A stretch of 48,743 nt of DNA from contig NZ_QBUY01000063.1 in NCBI RefSeq assembly GCF_003121405.1, positions 1 through 48,743 of the forward strand. The letters are read 5' to 3'. The stretch is from Paraburkholderia sp. C35. GTDB taxonomy: Bacteria > Pseudomonadota > Gammaproteobacteria > Burkholderiales > Burkholderiaceae. Of this stretch, positions 28,435 to 36,133 are shown piece by piece (positions within the stretch are counted from its first letter, which is position 1; each line of letters starts with the position of its first letter). The translations under genes were made by a program, and so were the position numbers. Below the pieces are notes generated by a model. That model had not been told where the DNA came from and made no database searches. It was given only the letters and a program-made list of their open reading frames with translations.

Positions 28435-30504
28435 TTACTGCGTGCGGTGTTCATCGTTGGCTTCGCGGGCCTGCTGCGTCGCTGTCGTTGCCGCCGCTGC
28501 AGCTTTTGCATCAGGCACGGCTTGCGCTGCGATGGGCTGCGCGCTCACGCTGGCCGTCTGCACGGCAGCGGCATGCACGGTCGCGTCGGCTGGTTCGTTG
28601 CGGGTGACGGGCGCGAGGCCATCGCTGCCGTCGCCGCCGTTGCTGTTCTCCGGCGAGCGCTGCGTGGCAGGAGCGCGGACGGCATCTGCTGCCGGCTGCG
28701 TACGTTCGGGCGCCGGCACCGGTTGCGGCGTGGTCGTGCCTTGCGACGTGATCACGGGTGTCAGCACCACGGGAGCCGCGCCGCCAGTCGTCGCGATCGC
28801 ACCGCCCTTCACCGGCATCGGCGACGGAATCGCAGCGCCTGTCGACGGCATCGCGGGTGCAGGCTGCGGCTTCGTGCCTTCCATGTTGCCCGTGAAGTAC
28901 ACGCCGGCTTCCGTGACCTTGCCGAAGTGATCGGTCGGCAGCGGATAGTTCTGCGGCAGCGGCTTGGCGAGACGCGGTGTCACCACGAACACCAGTTCCG
29001 TCTTGTCTTCCTGGAAGTTGGTGCTGCGGAACAGTGCGCCGAGCACAGGCACTTCGCCGAGGCCGGGCAGACCCTTGAGCGTGCCCGTCACGTTGCTCTT
29101 CATCAGGCCGCCGATCGCGAAGCTCTGGCCGTCATAGACCTGCAGCGTGGTCGACGCGCGGCGTGTGGTGATGAGCGGCAGCACGGCCGTCGTGCTGACA
29201 GTGCCTGCCGTCACGGCGACACCCGTCGGCGACAGTTCCGACACTTCCGGCGACACCTTGAGGTTGATACGGCCGTTATCGAGCACGGTCGGCGTGAAGG
29301 TCAGGCCGACACCGAAGGTTTCTTCCTGCAGGATGATGGTCGAGCCTGCCGCGCCGTTGCTTTGCGGCACCGGGATGAACACCTTGCCGCCCGCGAGGAA
29401 GCTCGCTTCCTGGCCGCTGATCGCCATCAGGTTCGGCTCGGCGAGCACCTTGACGAGCTGGTCGGTCTTCTGTGCGTCGAAGTTGATGTTGATGGGATTT
29501 CTGCCCGACTTCGCGCCGCCGATGGCGCCCAGACCGCCCGACAGGAAATCGGCCAGCAAGCCGAAGGTCCAGCTGCCCGCGCTGCCCTGAATGTTGGCCG
29601 ACATGCCGAGCTGGTCGATGAGCGTCTTCGATACTTCGGCCACCTTCACTTCGAGCATCACCTGCTGCGGCGCGGCCACATGCATCATGTTGATGATGCG
29701 TTCGTTGTTGCCGTTACCCGATGCGCCCGCTGTCTTCAGCACGGCGGGAATCATCGCGCCGCCCTGTGCGCCCGCCCCATTGGCAGGCGCGGCGACGGGC
29801 ACGGGCGTCGCCGAGCGCGCCACATAGGCGCGCGCCAGTTCGACGATGCGCTCGGCCATCACGGAGTCGGACACGGTGCCTGTCAGCACCAGCGTGTCGG
29901 CGGCGGCCTTGACCTGCACGCCCGATTCTTCCGGCATCAGCACGGCGAGCGTCTGTTGCAGGCCGCCGGGATCGGCGCCCACGGCCACGTCGATGATCGT
30001 GCACGAACCGCTGCGGCCCTGCACGATCATGTTGGTGGTGCCGACATCCGTGCCGAGCAGATAGAGTGTTTGCGGCGATACGAGCATCGCCTGCACGATC
30101 GACGGATTGCCGACCGTGCGCGTCTTCACCGATTCGCGGATGTTGACCATCGTCGACTTGCCGACGGGAATCGTCACGCTTTGATGATCGGCGATCGTGC
30201 CCGTGCAGTTCGGGCCGCGGCCGCCTTGTGCTGCCGCCATGCCGCCGGCGGCAGCCATCGGCGCCGTGCCGCTCATGCCGATGGTCAGATGCACGGCACC
30301 GCCGTTCGACGCCATGTTCATCGGCAGCGGCACCTGGCCGGCTTCCTGGCTCACCGCCTGCGCGGCGGGCAGCGCCCACAGCGCTGCACCGATCAGCCCG
30401 CAGGCGCCTGCCTGCTTCAGACGCGCGTGGCGGACGCTGCGTTGTCCCTGCGTCGTGTCGCGCTCACGCCTGGCACGCGCGCGCTGGTTCTCTGTGGCAT
30501 TCAT
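28435..30504 (-). CDS. cpaC: Tad outer-membrane secretin CpaC/RcpA
   Basis: 689 aa, long for the family. A basic N-terminus and signal peptide (LKQAGACGLIGAALWALPAA) are followed by the pilus-formation domain (about 110-180, VTIPVGKSTMVNIRESVKT) and a BON-like repeat (VKAAADTLVLTGTVSDSVMA). The secretin channel domain spans about 285-550: QVMLEVKVAEVSKTLIDQLG, VLAEPNLMAISGQEASFLAG, VPVLGALFRSTNFQEDKTEL and VFVVTPRLA. The last ~120 residues are a Pro/Ala/Thr-rich extension (from GTKPQPAPAM) not needed for the channel and probably disordered. ACGGGGGAAG just upstream sets the start. Confidence 0.94.
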   Translation of the reverse strand: MNATENQRARARRERDTTQGQRSVRHARLKQAGACGLIGAALWALPAAQAVSQEAGQVPLPMNMASNGGAVHLTIGMSGTAPMAAAGGMAAAQGGRGPNCTGTIADHQSVTIPVGKSTMVNIRESVKTRTVGNPSIVQAMLVSPQTLYLLGTDVGTTNMIVQGRSGSCTIIDVAVGADPGGLQQTLAVLMPEESGVQVKAAADTLVLTGTVSDSVMAERIVELARAYVARSATPVPVAAPANGAGAQGGAMIPAVLKTAGASGNGNNERIINMMHVAAPQQVMLEVKVAEVSKTLIDQLGMSANIQGSAGSWTFGLLADFLSGGLGAIGGAKSGRNPININFDAQKTDQLVKVLAEPNLMAISGQEASFLAGGKVFIPVPQSNGAAGSTIILQEETFGVGLTFTPTVLDNGRINLKVSPEVSELSPTGVAVTAGTVSTTAVLPLITTRRASTTLQVYDGQSFAIGGLMKSNVTGTLKGLPGLGEVPVLGALFRSTNFQEDKTELVFVVTPRLAKPLPQNYPLPTDHFGKVTEAGVYFTGNMEGTKPQPAPAMPSTGAAIPSPMPVKGGAIATTGGAAPVVLTPVITSQGTTTPQPVPAPERTQPAADAVRAPATQRSPENSNGGDGSDGLAPVTRNEPADATVHAAAVQTASVSAQPIAAQAVPDAKAAAAATTATQQAREANDEHRTQ

Positions 30505-30645
30505 GTGCTTCCCCCGTATTGCCCGTGTTGTCCGCGTTGACCGTATTTAGCGCCGTTGTCTGGTCTCGTCACGGCTGGCGGCTATCGCGCGGTTCTGGCC
30601 TGCATATGTGTGATTACCGGCTGGTCTGGCTGGTCGATCTGCTGC

Positions 30646-31485
30646 TCAAAAGCATTCCTGTCTGGCCTGCGATCCGTCGATCACGCTCACGCAGTTCGAC
30701 GGTGCGCGTGCCGCCACCTTGCGCACGACTGGCTTCGGCGCGGGTGCGGCGGGTGCAGGCGGCGCGGCGACGGGAATCTTCAGCAGCGATGCCTTGGTCG
30801 CGCCTGCCGTGGTCGCGTCCTGCGGATCGACCTGGTTGCGCAACACCAGCGACAGCGAACCGATGCTGCGCGCGAGGTCGATCTTTTCCGCCTGTTCCGG
30901 CGTGACTTCGAGCGTCACGGCGTCGACCACTTTCGGCTTGGTTTCGTCGCGGCCGGCTTCCTGCGCGACAGCGAGCACGAGAATCTTTTCGAGCACGATC
31001 TTGGAGATGTTCTGGTCGCGCCCCGCGATGGCGCCGTCGCGGTTGTCCTTCTCGGTATTGACGAGGATGTCGACGTAGTTACCCGGCAGCGCGAAGCCCG
31101 CCACACCGATCACGTCGTTCACACGCACCGTGATTGCGCGCTTGCCTTCGTTGATCACCGCCGACAGACCGCCCACCGTGCCGACGGGCGAGAGCTTCGC
31201 CTCGAGCACCGGTTCGCCGCGCGCGAGACTCGTCTTGAGCACGCGGCCTTCGAGCTTCTTCACGTCGTTGAAGGTGCCGGCGGGCACGCTGCCGGCGGGC
31301 CAGTCGGACACTTTCAGCATGTCGGGCGAGACGCGCTGGCCGAGACTCATGTCGGCCGAGGCGATCACGACCTTGGTCGTCGTGGTCGACGACTGCTGCA
31401 CCATCCAGCGCGACGCGAACACCACGGCGGCAAGACCGGCCGCCGTCGCGACGAGCAACATCATCAACGCGCGAGCGTTCTTCAT
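30646..31485 (-). CDS. cpaB: Pilus assembly protein CpaB/RcpC
   Basis: 279 aa. A single N-terminal membrane anchor (ALMMLLVATAAGLAAVVFAS) is followed by a SAF domain (about 38-105, VVIASADMSLGQRVSPDMLK and LARGEPVLEAKLS). The CpaB/RcpC domain follows with GKRAITVRVNDVIGVAGFAL and GNYVDILVNTE. The C-terminus is Ala/Pro-rich, ending with a pair of Cys (SNCVSVIDGSQARQECF). CAGGAGA lies about six bases before the ATG. The protein acts in the periplasm with the secretin. The 140-base gap to cpaC holds no gene. Confidence 0.93.
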   Translation of the reverse strand: MKNARALMMLLVATAAGLAAVVFASRWMVQQSSTTTTKVVIASADMSLGQRVSPDMLKVSDWPAGSVPAGTFNDVKKLEGRVLKTSLARGEPVLEAKLSPVGTVGGLSAVINEGKRAITVRVNDVIGVAGFALPGNYVDILVNTEKDNRDGAIAGRDQNISKIVLEKILVLAVAQEAGRDETKPKVVDAVTLEVTPEQAEKIDLARSIGSLSLVLRNQVDPQDATTAGATKASLLKIPVAAPPAPAAPAPKPVVRKVAARAPSNCVSVIDGSQARQECF

Positions 31486-31550
31486 GTCGTTCTCCTGACT
31501 CGCGCCGTCGATGACGGCGCTCTAGGGATCGTGTTTCGGGAATGAGAGGG

Positions 31551-32027
31551 TCAGTCCGGCAGATCGAAGTCGCCGTAGCCGCGATAGTTGCGATCGCGCG
31601 GGCTGCTGGCGTCGTCTTCGTCTGCTGCTTCCGCCCAGGCTGCGCGTTGCGGCGTCGGCATCGGCAGCTGCAGGGCAAGGCGCGGTTGCTGCGCCTCTTG
31701 CGCGCGGCGTTGCGCGTCGCGCTTCGCCACCCACTGTGCGATGACCAGTTCGTCGAGCAGCGCAAGCAGTTCGCGTTCGCGATGGCGCCGGCCTGCGAGT
31801 GCAAGCACGGCCTGCTGGCGCAGATGGATTGCCGGGTTGGCCGAGTGGCGCAATGCCGGCGCCGCGTCCACGTAGTACATGGCGTACGCTGTAGACGCGG
31901 CCTCCGTGCGGCGCGGCCGGTTCATGCTGCCGGCCTCGTTGCCGCTGCCGTGATCCGCCGATGCGGAGCGGCTCCCCCGAAGTTCCTGCCTGTTGGCCGT
32001 CGAGCGGCCTGAATCGTTCGTCTTCAT
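31551..32027 (-). CDS. Unknown protein encoded in the Tad locus
   Basis: 158 aa from the ATG at 32027, set by ACGGGGGAAG four bases upstream, the same translation signal as cpaC and tadG; longer in-frame starts lack it. The sequence is highly charged and has no signal peptide or membrane segment. There is a disordered Ser/Arg/Asn N-terminus (to about 50), then YAMYYVDAAPALRHSANPAI and a helical Leu/Arg/Gln-rich part with RERELLALLDELVIAQWVAK, ending in an acidic tail (GYGDFDLPD). I recognise no family. Position between the prepilin peptidase and cpaB suggests a cytosolic accessory of pilus biogenesis. Confidence 0.65.
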   Translation of the reverse strand: MKTNDSGRSTANRQELRGSRSASADHGSGNEAGSMNRPRRTEAASTAYAMYYVDAAPALRHSANPAIHLRQQAVLALAGRRHRERELLALLDELVIAQWVAKRDAQRRAQEAQQPRLALQLPMPTPQRAAWAEAADEDDASSPRDRNYRGYGDFDLPD

Positions 32028-32380
32028 CACTTCCCCCGTATCTGGCCGGCCTTCCTGCGAAGGCTCTTTCTCCAGGTGAACAACCCCGTGTCCACACCCC
32101 GTTCCTGGCATTGCTTCTTTAGCCCTTCTGCGAAGGCTCACTGCTTTTTCCCCTGCCACCACCGCTGCGTCATTTGCTGCGTGTTATCGAGCTACGGCTG
32201 TTGGCCGCCGTTCACCCGTTTGTTATGCACTGCTGTTATTGACGTCCTGTTACTGCCTTCTTGTCGTTATCGCCCTGCCCTGATTTACTGCCTGGCCCCG
32301 CTCGCTGCTACTTCCCCGTAACAAATCTGGTGTTCGTGTCTTATCGGTACTGCTGGTTCGTCTATCGTTCTGTTGCTTCG
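32028..32380 (-). other. Long untranslated gap inside the Tad operon
   Basis: 353 bases with no supported gene, between the prepilin peptidase stop and the unknown Tad gene. GTTA occurs at 32222, 32235, 32249 and 32266 (plus strand), each near a CTG or TCG, and again at 32183. CTGCGAAGGCTC occurs twice (about 32054 and 32130). On the minus strand ACGGGGAAG, resembling the locus's ribosome-binding signal, occurs near 32320 without a following ATG. The gap may hold an internal promoter or the remains of a lost small gene. Confidence 0.5.
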
Positions 32381-32923
32381 TCACACGCTCGCAATCAGCG
32401 TCAGCGTCGTGCCGATCGCGATGGCCACGCCGTACGGCAGCGTGCCCGTCGTTGCCCGTCTGGTTCTCTTGCCTGTCTCGTTGTCGCGGATCGCATCGCC
32501 CGACGGCATCGACACGTCCATCAACACGGCCGCCATGTTGTGCAGCCCGGCGCGCATCTGCTTATGCCGCAGCATCTCGACTAGCGCCCATACACCCCCG
32601 ACCATGCACACCACCAGCGCGGTTTCGAATGCGCCGCTCGCCCCGCAGAAACAGCCGACGGCTGCCATCAGCTTCACGTCGCCCGCGCCCATCATCCTCA
32701 GCAGATAGCCGGGAAGGAGCACGGCGCCGCCCGCCAGGGCGCCGCCCACCCACAACTGCAGCCCATCCATTGCGCCGTGCAGCGCGCTCTGAACGGCCAG
32801 TCCCACGACCAGACCGATGACGACCAGCCAGTTCGGAATGCGCCGTGCGTGAATGTCGTAGATCGCTGCCATCACGACCAGCGCCACCACACAGGGACCC
32901 ACCGGAAAAGGCACACCGTTCAT
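32381..32923 (-). CDS. cpaA: Prepilin peptidase CpaA/TadV
   Basis: 180 aa, short as usual for the Tad-type aspartic peptidase that lacks the N-methylase domain. The two catalytic aspartates are Asp23 in YDIHARRIPNWL and Asp82 in the GAGD motif (MMGAGDVKLMAAVG). Six hydrophobic segments can be seen. It cleaves the Flp pilins and the TadE-like pseudopilins at the Gly before the XXXXEY/F motif. GCGGAG about nine bases before the ATG supports the start. The C-terminal part TGTLPYGVAIAIGTTLTLIA is typical. Confidence 0.95.
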   Translation of the reverse strand: MNGVPFPVGPCVVALVVMAAIYDIHARRIPNWLVVIGLVVGLAVQSALHGAMDGLQLWVGGALAGGAVLLPGYLLRMMGAGDVKLMAAVGCFCGASGAFETALVVCMVGGVWALVEMLRHKQMRAGLHNMAAVLMDVSMPSGDAIRDNETGKRTRRATTGTLPYGVAIAIGTTLTLIASV

Positions 32924-33049
32924 CGAAAGCTCCGCTGGTTAAAACAACATCATTCGTTTCAGCATCCCTGGTTGCCGCTGCCTGCCTCGCGCTACAGCCA
33001 GTCGAGGCCAGGCGGCGGTCAGGGCGTCCCGAACGCGACAGGGTCAGGA

Positions 33050-33232
33050 TCAGGTCGGCGCGGCGACGCCCGCCAGCTTGTCCTTGATGTAACCCATGAC
33101 CGTGTTCAGGTTGGTGCCGATCGCGGTCACCGTCGTGATGATCGCGACGGCGATCAGCCCGGCAAGCAGGCCGTATTCGATTGCCGACACGCCGTCTTCT
33201 TCGCGCAGGAACTGCTGGATCTTGCGATTCAT
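33050..33232 (-). CDS. flp: Flp pilin (distal copy)
   Basis: 60 aa from the ATG at 33232 with CAGGAGA upstream. Leader MNRKIQQFLREEDG is cut before VSAIEY (Glu at +5, Tyr at +6), giving a mature pilin of about 46 aa with one hydrophobic helix GLLAGLIAVAIITTV. It is closely related to the other pilin (33291-33473), differing mainly in the leader and at a few positions near the C-terminus (GYIKDKLAGVAAPT here). Tandem duplication is likely. Confidence 0.95.
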   Translation of the reverse strand: MNRKIQQFLREEDGVSAIEYGLLAGLIAVAIITTVTAIGTNLNTVMGYIKDKLAGVAAPT

Positions 33233-33290
33233 GTTTTCTCCTGTGATGAGTCTGACCACTGCGAACAATGCGAAAGGGATGCAGCCGATT

Positions 33291-33473
33291 TCAGGTCGGT
33301 GCGGCGATGCCGGCGAGCTTCGTCTTGATGTAGCCGAAGACGGTATTCAGGTTCGTGCCGATCGTCGTGACCGTCGTGATGATCGCCACTGCGATCAGCC
33401 CGGCCAGCAGACCGTATTCGATTGCCGATACGCCGTCTTCTTCGCGCAGAAACTGGTTGATTGCGTTCTTCAT
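33291..33473 (-). CDS. flp: Flp pilin (promoter-proximal copy)
   Basis: 60 aa, first gene of the Tad operon. Leader MKNAINQFLREEDG is cut before VSAIEY, followed by the hydrophobic helix and a short C-terminus (GYIKTKLAGIAAPT). ACGGGGGAAA five bases before the ATG is a strong ribosome site. As the major structural subunit it is expected to be expressed more than the downstream genes; it lies closest to the sigma54 promoter at 33782-33796. Confidence 0.96.
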   Translation of the reverse strand: MKNAINQFLREEDGVSAIEYGLLAGLIAVAIITTVTTIGTNLNTVFGYIKTKLAGIAAPT

Positions 33474-33535
33474 GGTTTCCCCCGTAGAGAATGAGATGTC
33501 ACATCGCCGCTGCGCCCCATGCGCTTTGGCCTGGC

Positions 33536-33555
33536 AAAACCGCCCTTATAGGCGG
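33536..33555 (-). terminator. Terminator-like hairpin in flp leader
   Basis: On the minus strand CCGCC-tataag-GGCGG is followed by TTTT. It lies about 65 bases before the flp start codon and inside the transcript predicted from the sigma54 promoter, so it could act as an attenuator. The stem is only five base pairs and the T-run is short. Confidence 0.45.
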
Positions 33556-33593
33556 GTACAACCGGCTGGCGCTGCTGAAGGTGGCGTCATGGT

Positions 33594-33627
33594 CGCGAAT
33601 GGCCGTACACCGTACGAACCATTCGCG
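33594..33627 (-). repeat. Long stem-loop in flp leader
   Basis: CGCGAATGG (33594-33602) pairs with CCATTCGCG (33619-33627), and inside it CGTAC (33604-33608) pairs with GTACG (33612-33616) around a 3-base loop. That is 14 base pairs with only a small internal mismatch. It falls between the predicted sigma54 start site and flp. Confidence 0.6.
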
Positions 33628-33781
33628 CCACTTTCTACCGACGTCCGCCCCCCATTGGCTCCGCCGCCCCCACAGTCGCATTGGCTAACCCTGGCCGCGA
33701 CTGCGAAGTTCTGTGTTGCTGACGGAGACTTCCTTTGGCCTTGCTTTCCGGCAGCAACGTTTTCGTCGTGACTGCCATATC

Positions 33782-33796
33782 GCAACGGGTGTGCCA
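33782..33796 (-). promoter_or_regulatory. Sigma54 (-24/-12) promoter for the flp-tad operon
   Basis: On the minus strand TGGCACACCCGTTGC matches the sigma54 consensus TGGCACR-N4-TTGC, with exactly ten bases between the GG (33795-33794) and the GC (33783-33782). It faces flp; transcription would start near 33770, about 300 bases before the pilin start codon. The divergent gene encodes a sigma54 activator with a GAFTGA loop, which fits. Confidence 0.75.
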
Positions 33797-33958
33797 TGCA
33801 CCCTCAAACCCTTGTCGCACCGTGATCGCGGTGTTTTGTCATGCGAATTTCGAGGGGCGCCAGGCCGGCGATGTTGCGAACGCGAAACGTCAAATCGAAT
33901 CGGCGGGCATACGTTCGACGGGCCGCACAAGCATCGGCATGCCGTAGAAAATCCCTGC

Positions 33959-33980
33959 CATCGGGCGCAAAAGCCCGATG
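33959..33980. promoter_or_regulatory. Dyad, candidate activator-binding site
   Basis: CATCGGGC and GCCCGATG are perfect 8-base arms around GCAAAA. The centre is about 200 bases upstream of the predicted start of the sigma54 promoter, in the range where enhancer-binding proteins bind. A second hairpin (CCGGT...ACCGG, about 33992-34008) follows, so an RNA structure is an alternative. Confidence 0.4.
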
Positions 33981-34496
33981 AATGCGGGCCTCCGGTCAGA
34001 ACTACCGGCAAGCGGAGGGCGTAGTGGGGACGGAAGTACCGATCGTCAGATGTGTCGCAGACTTGAGACGGTCGCCGCTGCATCCTGGCAAAAGCGCCTC
34101 AGCCTTGCGTGGCAAGCGTCAACGCGTTGCATCGGCCCGGCAGGAAAATGCTTCGTATCGCGAGAAGCAAACGTTTAAGGCACCGGTACAAATTGCTTCA
34201 GTGGCTCAACGCATCCAGATTTACGCTTATATAACGCAGCTGTCGTTTTCATTTATCTTTGTTTTTATGGTGCATTTCGTGCGACGATAAGTTCGCGTTG
34301 CGAAGCATGTGTACGGCGCAACGTTTGCGCGATATTGCGGCACACATGACCCGCATGTAAAAAAACACGAAAAAGACTTGGGTTCGCATAGACGGACCCT
34401 CAAAAGACCAGACTGTTCTGCCGTAGTACAAGGATCACTGGCCTTGTCGCATCATTAGCGTCATGCACGAGGGCAACGTCCAACACCGGGGGTAAC

Positions 34497-36017
34497 ATGA
34501 ATTCCTCTAGCACAACCGGCGCTTCCGACCGCACCGTGCTTTGTGTCGCATCGACGCCCGACGAAGCACTGGCCGCCTTTCTCGGCGCCGCCGGATGGCA
34601 GGTCGTGCACGCCCGAAACACCGCGGCAGCGGAGAAGCTGCTCGATCGCGGCGACATCAAGGTCGGTCTCGTCACGCTGCCCGACGACGTCACGCAGCAG
34701 CAGCTATCGGCGCTCGAAGCCTGCATGCGGCATGGCGAAGCCAACTGGATCGCGCAGATCGCGCCGGGCCAGGCTACCGACGAACTCACCAGCCGCTTCA
34801 TCCTCGATTACTGCTTCGACTTCGTCACGGCGCCTTGCCTGAACGACCGGCTGATCTTCGCGCTCGGCCACGCGCATGGCCTGTCGAACCTGCGGCGCGC
34901 GAGCTTCCGGCCACAGCCGTCGCTCGGTGCGCCTGGCATGGTCGGGCACTGCGAGCCGATGCAAAAGCTGTATCGCCGCATCGACAAGTGCGCGCAGACG
35001 GATGCGCCCGTTTTCATCGCAGGCGAATCGGGCACGGGCAAGGAACTGACGGCACGCGCCGTGCACGACGGCTCGACCCGCGCCCAGCAGGAATTCGTCG
35101 CGATCAATTGCGCGGCGATTCCGCCAACCCTGTTGCAGGCCGAACTGTTCGGCCACGAACGCGGCGCGTTCACGGGCGCGCTGCAGCGCAAGATCGGCCG
35201 TATCGAGCATGCGAACAACGGCACGCTGTTCCTCGATGAAATCGGCGACATGCCGCACGAATGCCAGGCCGTGCTGCTGCGCTTCCTGCAGGAAGGCACC
35301 ATCGAACGGCTGGGCGGCAACACGCCCATCAAGGTCGACGTGCGCGTGATCTCAGCGACGCACGTGAACCTCGAAGCCGCCGTGAAGGACGGACGGTTCC
35401 GGGCCGACCTGTATCACCGGCTGTGCGTGCTGCGGCTGGAAGAGCCGCCGCTGCGCGAACGCGGCAGCGACATCCGCCTGCTCGCCGACTACGCGCTGAG
35501 CATGTATCGCCAGGACGGCACGCACAAGATTCGCGGTTTCTCGAGCGGCGCCGTGGTGGCGCTGTCGAACTACGACTGGCCCGGCAACGTGCGTGAACTG
35601 ATCAACTGCGTGCGCCGTGCCGTCGTGATGGCGGAAGGCCGCTTCATCACGGAAACCGATCTCGGCTTGCCGGAAGTGACGGGCGCGCGCACGAAGACGC
35701 TGGCCGAAATCCGCACCCAGGCGGAAATCGAAGCCATCGAAGAAGCGTTGCGCCGGCACGGCCACAATCTGTCGGGCGCGGCCGCCGATCTCGGTGTGTC
35801 GCGCGCGACGCTCTACCGGCTGATGAACGCGAACCGGATGACGCCGGACGCGAACAGCATGCGCACCATGCGTCGCGGAAACAACGAAGGCCGTACGGAA
35901 GGCAGTGCGGACGGTGGCGCCGAGGGTCCGTCGGGTGGCAGCAGCGGCGACGATGGCGACGACAGCGACGCGGGCTCGCACAGGGCCCGCAGCGTCGCGA
36001 CAGCATCGGCGGGCTGA
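34497..36017 (+). CDS. Sigma54-dependent activator, Tad-linked
   Basis: 506 aa; GGGGGTAAC leads into the ATG. The N-terminal ~130 residues look like a receiver fold but lack the usual acidic pair and phosphoacceptor Asp (VGLVTLPDDV where VxxDxxMP is expected), as in VpsR-type regulators. The AAA+ domain has Walker A GESGTGKE (176-183), the sigma54-contact loop GAFTGA (223-228), Walker B GTLFLDEIGD, and an arginine-finger region RFRADLYHRL. A Fis-type helix-turn-helix (about 425-460, HNLSGAAADLGVSRATLYRL) follows, then a disordered Gly/Ser/Asp tail of about 50 residues. Divergent from flp, it is the likely activator of the pilus operon. The input signal is unknown; a nucleotide second messenger is conceivable. 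Confidence 0.92.
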   Translation: MNSSSTTGASDRTVLCVASTPDEALAAFLGAAGWQVVHARNTAAAEKLLDRGDIKVGLVTLPDDVTQQQLSALEACMRHGEANWIAQIAPGQATDELTSRFILDYCFDFVTAPCLNDRLIFALGHAHGLSNLRRASFRPQPSLGAPGMVGHCEPMQKLYRRIDKCAQTDAPVFIAGESGTGKELTARAVHDGSTRAQQEFVAINCAAIPPTLLQAELFGHERGAFTGALQRKIGRIEHANNGTLFLDEIGDMPHECQAVLLRFLQEGTIERLGGNTPIKVDVRVISATHVNLEAAVKDGRFRADLYHRLCVLRLEEPPLRERGSDIRLLADYALSMYRQDGTHKIRGFSSGAVVALSNYDWPGNVRELINCVRRAVVMAEGRFITETDLGLPEVTGARTKTLAEIRTQAEIEAIEEALRRHGHNLSGAAADLGVSRATLYRLMNANRMTPDANSMRTMRRGNNEGRTEGSADGGAEGPSGGSSGDDGDDSDAGSHRARSVATASAG

Positions 36018-36085
36018 GTTTCGTTTTCTGCATCACACCATTGCTTCGGTGCCGCGCGGCTCATGCTGAACGGCTGGCCGCCTGA

Positions 36086-36129
36086 GGTGTCCATTGCATT
36101 GTCGATTGCTTCGCAATGGAGTGGACACC
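36086..36129. promoter_or_regulatory. Inverted repeat at the start of the exporter gene
   Basis: GGTGTCCATTGC (36086-36097) pairs with GCAATGG (36113-36119) plus ACACC (36125-36129), leaving a 5-base bulge. A nested hairpin ATTGC-TTC-GCAAT lies in between. The repeat ends four bases before the ATG at 36134, so it could be an operator or a leader structure that hides the ribosome site. Confidence 0.45.
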
Positions 36130-36133
36130 CGTC

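Larger units (their letters stand above)
33474..34496. other. 1-kb divergent regulatory region of the Tad locus
   Basis: No gene is supported. It holds a sigma54-type promoter facing flp, two hairpins in the presumed flp leader, a dyad upstream of the promoter, and an AT-rich patch (about 34215-34300) before the divergent activator gene. The heptamer TGTCGCA occurs at 33813, 34053 and 34445. Open frames here have no family resemblance. Confidence 0.6.

Noticed and set aside
28054..30540. An 828-codon plus-strand frame opposite the secretin gene
   Set aside because: Arg/His-rich composition typical of antisense frames; the minus strand encodes a convincing secretin.
33915..34030. Possible cyclic di-GMP riboswitch (CGCAAAAGCC and CCTCCGGTC resemble the class I core)
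   Set aside because: The conserved upstream GGCAAAC-type segment and the receptor pairing could not be found, and it is over 450 bases from the activator start. Kept only as a dyad/hairpin observation.
34179..34196. GGCACCGGTACAAATTGC as a second sigma54 promoter facing the activator gene
   Set aside because: The spacing between GG and GC is 14 bases rather than 10.
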